Source: Marinomonas sp. CT5 (lineage in GTDB: Bacteria; Pseudomonadota; Gammaproteobacteria; Pseudomonadales; Marinomonadaceae). From it: DNA of 31,088 nt. Position 1 is the stretch's first letter. Each line of letters starts with the position of its first letter. Positions 15,503 through 23,395 of the stretch are shown one piece after another. The stretch is taken from NCBI RefSeq assembly GCF_018336975.1, contig NZ_CP025572.1, positions 737,384 to 768,471 on the forward strand, given 5' to 3'. Position numbers and translations under genes: made by a program. The notes beneath the pieces are model-generated. The model worked only from the letters and a program-made list of their open reading frames with translations, searched no databases and was not told the DNA's origin.

Positions 15503-17324
15503 GAAAATACGTTTAATTCGAGACTTATCATATCTTGATGAACTGAAGGTGGGGAGTGATTGTATTGTAATTAGCGACTCTCCATTAATTAGATCTCATT
15601 TAGAAAATATGGGCCATAAGGTTTTGGATACATCGCGATTTACTGGTTCCGGCTTTTGGTCTGACGTTATTTTTTTACGAGAAAAGATTTTAAATAATAT
15701 TGATGTTTTGTCTTTTTTGAGAGAAACAAACTTACCTCTTTCCTTAGAGGCTTCGCTTAAGTTTCATCTACGATTTGCTTTGTCGGAGTTGAGTTATGAA
15801 CTTAAGTTGGCAGATGTTCTGTGCCAAAAATTTGATTGTAAAAGTATTTATTTTGATGCCGGTTTTGTTACTGGAAGTATTAGAGAGAATTTCGGAAAAG
15901 ATGTAACGGAAACAGAGCACTTTAAAAAAAGCCATAGATTAATGTCTTTCTTGCAGACCTGTCTCTTCAACGTATCTCTCTTATGGGGGAAGCTTTTTTT
16001 TAAACAAGGAATTTTAGTTGCTTCCTTAGGGTCTGGCTTATCTGGCATCATTAGTCGAATAAGTTCTTTTAGTGGGTATGATAAAACTATTTCTCTAATC
16101 GGCACTACGACCGGAAGTGGTTTAAAAAAGAAATTTGTGGGAAAAATTAAAAAAGGCTTTCATCGTTCTGGATGTCTTGAGTGGTTGGCTCTTCCTTCTG
16201 TTTATTCTTTTTTATCAAAACTAGATACGTCTAAGGTAAAGTTAAAGTACCTTGATCAGGCGGGGGGATTAAACCATGACTTTTTCCCTGTAAAAAATTA
16301 TGGTTTAGATTTCATCTCTGAACGTAGTGTGACGCAATGGATTGAACATAGTGTTTGTAATTGGGCTGCTGGCCGACAAAGGGATATATATGTTGCTGAA
16401 TGTGTGATAAAGAGTATTAGCCCTAAGTTAATTCTAGCTCAGCACTCACTCGATATGTCAGCTTGTTTAGCTCATGTGGCTAAGCAGTTTAGTGTTCCTA
16501 CTGTGCTTATTTCTCATGGTTCCCATGTAATTAACTCTGATCCGATTGCAAATAAAGAATGGCTTGACCATTCTAAAACTATGTTTGATGGCCCCTTTGA
16601 TTTAACTGCATTACAGACTCCAGCAGCTTGTAAGTTTTATGATGAAAGTAACTGTCAGGCTGGGGCATTTTTATCAGGCCCGTTAATTGTGTCGGGGAGT
16701 AGAGGAGAGAATAATGTAGCTAAGCGAAGAGAGTTGTTTGGCGATAATGCTAATAAGCTAATTCTCCTTCACGCTGGAACGCCTAAGCCTCCAAGTGCAT
16801 TACGCCCCCTTATTTATGAAACTGTTGATGAATACTTAGAGAATATAAAAGGTTTCGTCGAGGCTGTTTGCCACAATCCACATGTTCATGCAGCAATACG
16901 TCTACGTCCTCAGTGGGGGATTACCCCAGAATTAATTGAAAAAGCTTTACCAAAGTCTGGATCTTGGGCTGTTTATGCATCTGGTGATTTTAATGATTAC
17001 CTTGAGCAAAGTGATGCTTTAGTTAGTTATTCATCAACGACTTTAGAGCAGGCATTCTTTGCAAATAAACCTGTTATTTTGTGGAATTCAATGGTTCAGT
17101 ACAATCACTTTTCTGCTGTAGCTATACGTGGTGAGGAGCAGTTAAAAGGGGTATGGTGGAGTAATAAAGATACGATTGAAAAAGATCTATTGGAAATATC
17201 TACTTGGGATTCTGATAATAGAATTTCTGGCTCAATTCAGTCTATTTATTGTGACTTTGATCGGCAAACTAGTGCGACTAGAACTGATTTATTAAATTCA
17301 ATTATGGGTGCTTTAAGTGATTAA
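15495..17324 (+). CDS. Large GT-B-like surface-carbohydrate protein (609 residues)
   Basis: I do not recognise a named orthologue. The C-terminal half looks like a GT-B transferase: VPTVLISHGSHV (near 334), IRLRPQWG (near 465) and SDALVSYSSTTLEQAFFANK followed by PVILW (near 500-525). This is the donor-side pattern also seen in CDP-glycerol, Kdo and polysialic-type transferases. The N-terminal 300 residues resemble no family I can name; a hydrophobic patch near 155-190 may touch the membrane. The GTG start at 15495 follows GAGG at seven bases and overlaps the upstream stop. Its position between a GT2 and the Gfo/Idh-CMP-synthetase pair suggests transfer of the CMP-activated acid, which is inference. 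The 610-residue protein at 19232 has a similar overall layout. Confidence 0.65.
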   Translation: MSKKIRLIRDLSYLDELKVGSDCIVISDSPLIRSHLENMGHKVLDTSRFTGSGFWSDVIFLREKILNNIDVLSFLRETNLPLSLEASLKFHLRFALSELSYELKLADVLCQKFDCKSIYFDAGFVTGSIRENFGKDVTETEHFKKSHRLMSFLQTCLFNVSLLWGKLFFKQGILVASLGSGLSGIISRISSFSGYDKTISLIGTTTGSGLKKKFVGKIKKGFHRSGCLEWLALPSVYSFLSKLDTSKVKLKYLDQAGGLNHDFFPVKNYGLDFISERSVTQWIEHSVCNWAAGRQRDIYVAECVIKSISPKLILAQHSLDMSACLAHVAKQFSVPTVLISHGSHVINSDPIANKEWLDHSKTMFDGPFDLTALQTPAACKFYDESNCQAGAFLSGPLIVSGSRGENNVAKRRELFGDNANKLILLHAGTPKPPSALRPLIYETVDEYLENIKGFVEAVCHNPHVHAAIRLRPQWGITPELIEKALPKSGSWAVYASGDFNDYLEQSDALVSYSSTTLEQAFFANKPVILWNSMVQYNHFSAVAIRGEEQLKGVWWSNKDTIEKDLLEISTWDSDNRISGSIQSIYCDFDRQTSATRTDLLNSIMGALSD

Positions 17325-18504
17325 TATTGTGGTTGTTGGTACAGGAATGTACACCATTGGTCGTCATACAGATGGTTTTGGGACGATTGTTCCAGCGTTA
17401 AATGAATGGGCTAAGAAACAGCAAGATGAAGTGACTATTCATTTGGTTGGCTCGAAAGGGAAAAATAATGATTCTATCCGTGAAAAAATAAACGGTTTTA
17501 AGGCGCTGAGTGGTAGTCAATTGCAGTTTTCTTTGTGGCCGGAAGATGGAGTCGTTGATGATGAAGCGTATAAACGGGCATTAAATGAAATTGATCAGCC
17601 ATTTTGCTGTGTGGTTGCTGTACCAGATAATTTGCATTATGACGTTGCCTCTGAATCAGTATCTAAGCAAATTCCAACATTGGTTGTTAAGCCTTTGACG
17701 CCTACATATAAGGATTCTTTAGATTTAGTATCCTTATGTAAAAAGCATAATACCTATGGTTGTGTTGAGTTTCACAAAAGATTTGATGCCGCAAACTTAA
17801 TGTTTCGTGATCATTTTAGAAAAGGGGGATTAGGTACTCCTTTATACTCAGTTGTAGAATACAGTCAAAGAGTGGTTATTCCTTCTAAAGTGTTTAGAGG
17901 GTGGGTAGAGACAACTAATATATTTCAATACCTTGGCGTTCACTATGTAGATATTATGCGTTTTGTTACAGGTGCGACTCCAACTCGAGTGTCTGCAATT
18001 GGTCAGAAAACTTTGTTAAAAAAGCAAGGGATTGATACCTATGATTCCATTCAGTGCAATATTGAATGGCGTTTACCTAATGCCACCGAGTCATTTATTC
18101 AGACGCTTCTAGTAAATTGGATTGACCCAGAAACCTCCCCTGCTATGTCTAATCAGCGCATTAAGATGATTGGGACTAACGGACGGTTTGAGTCAGATCA
18201 AACCGACAGAGGAATTTCAATTTACACTAACGAAAATAACTTCAGCACGCCAAACCCTTACTTTTGTACAACCTACGGTATTGAAGAGGGGAAAGTGGAG
18301 TGGAAAGGGTATGGTATAGATAGTATTACTACCTTTGCTGATGATTGCTATCGTTTGCGCAAAGGTGAAATAACTATGTCTGACTTAGAGCAATTGCGTC
18401 CTACATTTGAAGAAAGCTTGATTAGCTCATTAGTGGTCGAGGCATGTAATCTGAGTTTGCCTCAAAATGGTGCCTGGGTAGATATAGAAGAATTACGAGT
18501 TTAA
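17317..18504 (+). CDS. Gfo/Idh/MocA-family oxidoreductase
   Basis: This is a 395-residue NAD(P)-dependent dehydrogenase or reductase of sugars and sugar acids. The N-terminal Rossmann fold opens INIVVVGTGMYTIGRH, and AVPDNLHYDVA marks its later part. The segment VVKPLTPTYKDS stands where the family usually has EKP, with the conserved Lys kept. EFHKRFDAAN leads into the C-terminal substrate domain, which has VETTNIFQYLGVHYVDIMRF with the likely catalytic His region. GTG 17317 overlaps the upstream stop by eight bases. Paired directly with a CMP-sugar synthetase, it probably shapes the acid before activation. Family members differ widely, so the substrate is open. Confidence 0.85.
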   Translation: MINIVVVGTGMYTIGRHTDGFGTIVPALNEWAKKQQDEVTIHLVGSKGKNNDSIREKINGFKALSGSQLQFSLWPEDGVVDDEAYKRALNEIDQPFCCVVAVPDNLHYDVASESVSKQIPTLVVKPLTPTYKDSLDLVSLCKKHNTYGCVEFHKRFDAANLMFRDHFRKGGLGTPLYSVVEYSQRVVIPSKVFRGWVETTNIFQYLGVHYVDIMRFVTGATPTRVSAIGQKTLLKKQGIDTYDSIQCNIEWRLPNATESFIQTLLVNWIDPETSPAMSNQRIKMIGTNGRFESDQTDRGISIYTNENNFSTPNPYFCTTYGIEEGKVEWKGYGIDSITTFADDCYRLRKGEITMSDLEQLRPTFEESLISSLVVEACNLSLPQNGAWVDIEELRV

Positions 18505-18516
18505 GGAGAAGGGAAA

Positions 18517-19242
18517 ATGAGTAATATCCATGCAATGATACCGGCCCGATATGGTAGCACTCGGCTGAAGCTAAAAAACCTTTGTTTGATTGGTGACAAG
18601 CCTATGATTGCTTACGCAATAGCTGCGGCCTCTGCAAGCAAGGTTTTTGATCGTGTATGTGTAAATTCAGATCATGAAATATTCCAAAAAATTGCTGATC
18701 GCTATGGGGTAGATTTTTATCATCGTTATACACCTCTCGGTTCTTCAGAAACCAAAAGTGATGATGTTGTAAAAGATTATTTTGATAAGCATCCTGATGC
18801 GGAAATTCTAGCTTGGGTTAATCCAACGTCTCCTTTTCAAACAGGTGATGAAGTCCGTGATGTCATAGATTATTTTGTCCGAGAAAATTTAGACTCTCTA
18901 ATTACCGTTGAAGATAAGCAAGTGCATTGTGACTTTGCTGGTAGCCCTGTTAACTATTCAAAAGAGGGGCTTTTTGCTCAAACTCAAGATTTAGTTCCTG
19001 TAAATCCTTTTGTTTACTCTGTAATGGTGTGGCGTCGTGAGCCATTTTTAAAGGAATATAATGAGAAAGGTCATGCTTTTTTCTGTGGCCGGTTTGGCAC
19101 CTTCCCTGTTAGTAAACTCACTGGGCTCATTATTAAAAACTCTTCCGACTTGATGATTGCTGACTATATGATGCGTTGCCAGAATGGAGAATCAGAAGGT
19201 TATGAATTGCAATACGATGAGATAGTTGAGGATGCAATCTAG
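18517..19242 (+). CDS. CMP-sugar (NeuA/KdsB-type) cytidylyltransferase
   Basis: This 241-residue enzyme would use CTP to activate a 2-keto-3-deoxy sugar acid as its CMP-glycoside. The N-terminal MIPARYGSTRLKLKNL carries the CTP-binding Arg and Lys of the family. VNSDHEIFQKIADRYG, WVNPTSPFQTGDEV and a GRFGTFPV segment follow the NeuA/acylneuraminate order. A strong AAGGAGAAG precedes ATG 18517. The upstream Gfo/Idh gene ends 12 bases before, and the next gene starts inside this one. No neuB/legI/pseI or kdsA-type synthase is in the window to make a classical nonulosonate or Kdo. That makes a non-standard substrate possible, for example the GarD-type product, though a synthase may be encoded elsewhere. 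Confidence 0.88.
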   Translation: MSNIHAMIPARYGSTRLKLKNLCLIGDKPMIAYAIAAASASKVFDRVCVNSDHEIFQKIADRYGVDFYHRYTPLGSSETKSDDVVKDYFDKHPDAEILAWVNPTSPFQTGDEVRDVIDYFVRENLDSLITVEDKQVHCDFAGSPVNYSKEGLFAQTQDLVPVNPFVYSVMVWRREPFLKEYNEKGHAFFCGRFGTFPVSKLTGLIIKNSSDLMIADYMMRCQNGESEGYELQYDEIVEDAI

Positions 19243-21058
19243 TACTTTATTTGTTTGCTATGATGAGCTTGAAGAGTTGCCTAGAGATAGAGGTGATGTC
19301 TTAAGCTGGAGGCGCATTAGCAAAGAGGAAAGGGATACGAACATCGTGTCCCTAATGGATTTTATTGATGGTAATGGCGAGCAATGTAAGTCTGAGTTTA
19401 TTGCTTTTTGTAACGACCTAAAGTCGAGTCTTGGTAAGTGCTTTCAACACTCTGAAAAAATGAGTGTTTTTTTAGGCGATGAACTTTGGAAAACCTCTAG
19501 ATTTTCTGAGCTCTCTAATCATGTTAAATCGCGTAACTTTGATATTGTATTAAAGATTATCGCGATGAGGCTTTACGTAGAAAAATATAATTATAGTAGT
19601 GTAGTGTTTTTCGGTTTTCCAAAAGACTTAAATGCATCATTAGTTAGCTATTTTCCTAACTCTACTCTTGTTAAATCCATGCCTGGTAAAAGTCTTTTTG
19701 AAGCGGACTCTGGTTATGTTCGATTTATTAAGAGTTATATTTATCTTTTTATATTGTTGCTTAAAAGTATTGGACGTCTTCTTAAAGCTAATGATAGTGC
19801 TAAAGAGAAAGTATCCAAATCTGACATCATCTTTGTAGATTATCTATATGAGTTTGACCCTAGTGAAAGAAATTTTTATAAGTCTAGGTATTGGGGGGAA
19901 CTTCCTCAGCAGTTATTGAAGCATAATAAAAGTGTTTCTTGGTTACATATTTTTGTGCCGCATAAAAATACTCCAAGCCTCTCTGAAGCTAAAACAATTG
20001 CGAAAGATTTAAATGCTAAAAATGAAAATCATTATGTTGTAGATGATCTCTTCTCATTGAAAGATATATTTCATATTGGTTTTTTTCATTTTGTTTTATG
20101 GCAACGCTCGCTTTTACAAAGAAAGAAGTTTTTAGCAAAATCTCCCCATCCGCTTTGGTCTTTATTGGAGTATGACTGGATACGCTCTTTTGAGTCGGTT
20201 GAATTTGTAAAAAATTCATTATTTAGAGCTGCATTTGAAAACTGCCTTCCAGATCAAATGAAAAGCACTTCAGTTGTTTACATCTGTGAAAATCAACCAT
20301 GGGAATATTCTCTGTGCCGCTCCTCTTTAGTTCGAGGATGTGAAAATATCGTGGCATCACTTCAAGCCACTGTTAGGTTTTGGGATTTAAGATACCTACA
20401 GAATGTTCAAAAAAGTCATTTTATAAATGGGAGAGAATTGTTTGCCCCACACTATGTTGCTAGTAATAGTGCAAGCGTTTCTGAAAAAATGAGAATGACA
20501 CCATCCGATATTATTCGGCAGGTAGAATCTTATCGTATGGGAAATGTAAGTTCGAGCGATAGGTCTGTTGAAAATGATGATAATGTAATCATAGTTGCTG
20601 GTGAGTACAGTAATAGCCATACCTTAACCCTATTAAATGCGATAAATAAAGTGGGTAGTGATGTCTTATCATCTTATAGTGTGTATTATCGCCCGCATCC
20701 TTCTAGTCGTTTAGTGATTCCATCGCATTTGTCTTGGCTAGAAAAAATTCCAGAGAACTATGATTTTAGAAGATCTGCATTGGTCGTGACCGATGCGAAT
20801 ACAAGTTTTTCTGCAGATTGCTGGCAGTTAGGGTTGAATGTAGCATGCTATGTGGAAGCGTCTCGTTTGAACATGTCGCCAATTTACGATAAAGAAGGGG
20901 TGGTTTTTTTTAATGACCCTCTTCTATTAGTTGATATTTTTAAAAGTGCTTTTCCTTTCTCTGGTCAGAATGTTCCAGAGGCCCTGTTTAATTCAAATGT
21001 TGGGTATAAAGGATGGTTTAAAGTTTTAGGGTTAGAGGAGAGTAGTGAATGTATTTGA
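19232..21058 (+). CDS. Large GT-B-like surface-carbohydrate biosynthesis protein (608-610 residues)
   Basis: I cannot give this a firm name. It resembles the large 'surface carbohydrate biosynthesis' proteins found beside CMP-sugar synthetases in some bacteria (family-level memory, not checked). The C-terminal half has GT-B traits: VVYICENQPWEYSL (near 345), VIIVAGEYSNSHTLTLLNAI (near 450), YYRPHPSSR (near 490) and ALVVTDANTSFSADCWQLGL (near 520). A hydrophobic stretch near 165-185 (YIYLFILLLKSIGRLL) could bind the membrane. The frame is open from TTG 19226; ATG 19232 is my choice. It overlaps the end of the cytidylyltransferase gene and its own stop overlaps the CDP-glucose dehydratase start. 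A role in transferring the CMP-linked acid is inference from this order. Confidence 0.6.
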   Translation: MQSSTLFVCYDELEELPRDRGDVLSWRRISKEERDTNIVSLMDFIDGNGEQCKSEFIAFCNDLKSSLGKCFQHSEKMSVFLGDELWKTSRFSELSNHVKSRNFDIVLKIIAMRLYVEKYNYSSVVFFGFPKDLNASLVSYFPNSTLVKSMPGKSLFEADSGYVRFIKSYIYLFILLLKSIGRLLKANDSAKEKVSKSDIIFVDYLYEFDPSERNFYKSRYWGELPQQLLKHNKSVSWLHIFVPHKNTPSLSEAKTIAKDLNAKNENHYVVDDLFSLKDIFHIGFFHFVLWQRSLLQRKKFLAKSPHPLWSLLEYDWIRSFESVEFVKNSLFRAAFENCLPDQMKSTSVVYICENQPWEYSLCRSSLVRGCENIVASLQATVRFWDLRYLQNVQKSHFINGRELFAPHYVASNSASVSEKMRMTPSDIIRQVESYRMGNVSSSDRSVENDDNVIIVAGEYSNSHTLTLLNAINKVGSDVLSSYSVYYRPHPSSRLVIPSHLSWLEKIPENYDFRRSALVVTDANTSFSADCWQLGLNVACYVEASRLNMSPIYDKEGVVFFNDPLLLVDIFKSAFPFSGQNVPEALFNSNVGYKGWFKVLGLEESSECI

Positions 21059-22131
21059 GAGAGATCTTTAGTGGAAAGCGAGTTGTTGTTACAGGCCACA
21101 CTGGGTTTAAGGGATCTTGGCTAAGTCTTTGGCTATCTGCTTTAGAGGCTAAAGTTTATGGTATTTCCGATATTGAATATGATGAACCATCAAACTTTTC
21201 TGTCAGCAAAGTTAAGAATATTTTAGAAGAAGATATTCGCTGTGATATTAGAGATCTTGACCCACTCAAATCCCATATTAATCGCATTCAACCCGATTTT
21301 GTCTTTCATTTAGCGGCACAACCTATTGTACGGCAGTCTTATGCAGACCCTCTCACAACATTTGCTACGAATGCAATTGGCTCAGTAAATGTTCTTGAAG
21401 CCATTCGCCAGCTGGATAATGTTGTGTGCGTCATGATTACGAGTGATAAAGTCTACGAAAACAAAGAGTGGATTTGGGGCTATAGAGAGAACGATCAGTT
21501 AGGCGGTCTTGACCCTTACAGTGCGTCAAAATCTATGGCTGAAATAGGCATTCGCTCTTTCTATAAAAGCTTTTTGGCGGATAAAGAAGGTATAAAAGTT
21601 GCTGTAGGTCGTGCGGGTAATGTGATTGGCGGTGGCGATTGGGCTGCAGACCGAATTGTTCCAGATACAATGAGAGCATGGGCCAGAGGTGATAAGGTGA
21701 CGTTAAGAAATCCTCATTCAACACGTCCATGGCAACATGTGTTAGAACCATTAGGTGGTTATTTGGTTTTGGCAAGACATCTGGCTTTGTCTGAATCCAG
21801 TACAGAGTTAGAAGCGTTTAACTTTGGGCCAAATCCTGAACAAAATGCTACAGTGGGAGAATTAGTAGACTTAATGGGCCTTCGTTGGAATGGCGGTGTT
21901 AGTGTTGATGAGAATGCACCAAAACAAAAAGAAGCGGGCTTGCTTCGATTAAATTGTGATAAATCCCAGTCCATGTTGGGATGGCATGCAGTGTTAAGTT
22001 TGGAAGAATGTTCTGATATGACTGTTGGTTGGTATAAGTCTTTCTATGAAAAACAGGTAGAAATGATACAGTTAACCTTTGAACAAATTAAAGCATACGA
22101 AGAAAAGCTGGTATCTGTTGTCAGTAAATAA
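21049..22131 (+). CDS. rfbG: CDP-glucose 4,6-dehydratase
   Basis: This 360-residue extended SDR makes CDP-4-keto-6-deoxyglucose from CDP-glucose. The NAD-binding VVVTGHTGFKGSWLSLWL (residues 12-29) with its characteristic HTGFKG(S)W is a hallmark of the CDP-glucose enzymes. Other marks are FHLAAQPIVRQSYADPL, TSDKVYENKEWIWGYRE, the catalytic Tyr and Lys in DPYSASKSMAE, and GRAGNVIGGGDWAADRIVPD. The length equals RfbG/DdhB (about 357-360). ATG 21049 follows GAGGAGAG and overlaps the upstream stop by ten bases. Together with the glucose-1-phosphate cytidylyltransferase at 22569 it forms the standard entry into CDP-6-deoxyhexoses. Confidence 0.93.
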   Translation: MYLREIFSGKRVVVTGHTGFKGSWLSLWLSALEAKVYGISDIEYDEPSNFSVSKVKNILEEDIRCDIRDLDPLKSHINRIQPDFVFHLAAQPIVRQSYADPLTTFATNAIGSVNVLEAIRQLDNVVCVMITSDKVYENKEWIWGYRENDQLGGLDPYSASKSMAEIGIRSFYKSFLADKEGIKVAVGRAGNVIGGGDWAADRIVPDTMRAWARGDKVTLRNPHSTRPWQHVLEPLGGYLVLARHLALSESSTELEAFNFGPNPEQNATVGELVDLMGLRWNGGVSVDENAPKQKEAGLLRLNCDKSQSMLGWHAVLSLEECSDMTVGWYKSFYEKQVEMIQLTFEQIKAYEEKLVSVVSK

Positions 22132-22141
22132 AGGAGATGTC

Positions 22142-22567
22142 ATGGAAAGTGCTCAACAATATGAGCGTTTGACGCCATTAAAAGTTATTGCTGTTCCTGG
22201 TGGAGATGTGAAACATGCTCTTAAGGCGAGTGAAACTGATTTTTGTGGTTTTGGTGAGGCCTATTTTTCTTCAGTTACATCTGGCACCATAAAAGGGTGG
22301 AAACTGCACACTCAAATGACTTGTAATCTTATTGTCCCGATTGGTCTAGTAAAGTTTGTTGTGGGCTTACCTGAGACGGGCTTTGAAGAATATGTCATTG
22401 GTGAAGGAGCTCACGGACGGTTGACTATTCCTTCAGGGCTTTGGTTCGCATTCCAAGGTGTAGCAGAAAAAGATAGTCTAGTGCTTAATATATCTGACAT
22501 CGTTCATGAGCCCAGCGAATCTAAAAAGTGTGATCTCGATTCTTTTGATTATAAGTGGGAGTGTTAA
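22142..22567 (+). CDS. RmlC-like (dTDP-4-dehydrorhamnose 3,5-epimerase family) cupin
   Basis: This is a 141-residue cupin. The start is ATG 22142, six bases after AAGGAGAT; the open frame continues upstream only into the dehydratase gene. The motif TIKGWKLHTQMTCNLIVPIG (near 58-77) matches the RmlC strand with the catalytic His, and RLTIPSGLWFAFQGVAEKDS (near 99-118) matches the second cupin motif. RmlC proteins are usually 180-185 residues, so this belongs to the short relatives that act as 3- and/or 5-epimerases or isomerases on other 4-keto sugars. Its place between rfbG and rfbF points to CDP-4-keto-6-deoxyglucose as substrate, which would lead to an allo-, gulo- or altro-type 6-deoxysugar. 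Confidence 0.8.
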   Translation: MESAQQYERLTPLKVIAVPGGDVKHALKASETDFCGFGEAYFSSVTSGTIKGWKLHTQMTCNLIVPIGLVKFVVGLPETGFEEYVIGEGAHGRLTIPSGLWFAFQGVAEKDSLVLNISDIVHEPSESKKCDLDSFDYKWEC

Positions 22568-22568
22568 G

Positions 22569-23333
22569 TTGAAAACAATTATATTAGCTGGTGGCTTTGG
22601 TACTAGGCTTGCTGAATATACAGATCTGGTTCCAAAACCTATGGTAGAGGTAGGTGGGCAGCCTATGCTTATGCATATTATGGGACGCTATGCAAAGTAT
22701 GGCTATAAAGATTTTGTTCTCGCTTTAGGGTATAAGGCTGATTTCGTAAAAAATTATTTTGCCAATATTGCTTTTCGAATGTCTGATTTTCGTATCAACA
22801 TGGCAACAGGTGAATATGAACAATTAGGTGGCACAAAGCATGATTGGAACGTGTCATTAATTGATACTGGCTTAAACTCCATGACTGGAGGAAGAATCAG
22901 GCGCTTGAAAAACTACATTAATGGTGAAAGGTTTATGGTCACATATGGTGATGGCCTTTCAGATATTAATATTGAAGAGCTTGTTCGGTTTCATGAGTCA
23001 CATGGGAAAATGGTTACTATTACAGCCGTTAGACCAACAGCTCGATTTGGTGAGCTAGTTCTGTCTGATAATGGTTCGGTAGAGCATTTTAAAGAAAAAC
23101 CCCAGGTCGATCAGGGGTGGATTAATGGTGGCTTTATGGTGATTGAACCGGAGTTTTTCGACTTAATAGAAGGCGATGCTACAGTTTTGGAAAAGAGCCC
23201 TCTAGAAACAGCTGCTGCTCAGGGACAATTAATGAGTTATCAGCATGAAGGGTTTTGGCAATGTATGGATACTAAACGCGATAGAGACTATTTAAATGGA
23301 CTATGGGAAAATGGCACAGCGCCTTGGGTTTGA
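22569..23333 (+). CDS. rfbF: Glucose-1-phosphate cytidylyltransferase
   Basis: This enzyme makes CDP-glucose from CTP and glucose-1-phosphate, the first step of the CDP-6-deoxyhexose branch. The nucleotide-binding LAGGFGTRLAEYTDLVPKPM (near 6-25) and MVEVGGQPMLMHIM belong to this family; NTP-sugar pyrophosphorylases for dTDP or UDP differ in this stretch. YGDGLSDINI holds the metal-binding Asp, and EKPQVDQGWINGGFMV and EGFWQCMDTKRD complete the match. I choose TTG 22569: it lies two bases past the upstream stop and seven bases after GGGAG, and gives LKTIILAGG at the normal N-terminus (254 residues, family about 257). The in-frame ATG at 22506 would add 21 unrelated residues read through the upstream gene. 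Confidence 0.93.
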   Translation: MKTIILAGGFGTRLAEYTDLVPKPMVEVGGQPMLMHIMGRYAKYGYKDFVLALGYKADFVKNYFANIAFRMSDFRINMATGEYEQLGGTKHDWNVSLIDTGLNSMTGGRIRRLKNYINGERFMVTYGDGLSDINIEELVRFHESHGKMVTITAVRPTARFGELVLSDNGSVEHFKEKPQVDQGWINGGFMVIEPEFFDLIEGDATVLEKSPLETAAAQGQLMSYQHEGFWQCMDTKRDRDYLNGLWENGTAPWV

Positions 23334-23395
23334 TCGTATTTTAGTCAAAGTCGAGTTTTGTATTTAGGTTAAAAGCTAGCTGCTAGAGGGTATAA

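Noticed and set aside
22079..22567. Longer form of the RmlC-like gene starting inside rfbG
   Set aside because: ATG 22142 has a strong AAGGAGAT at good spacing, and the extra residues do not belong to the cupin family.
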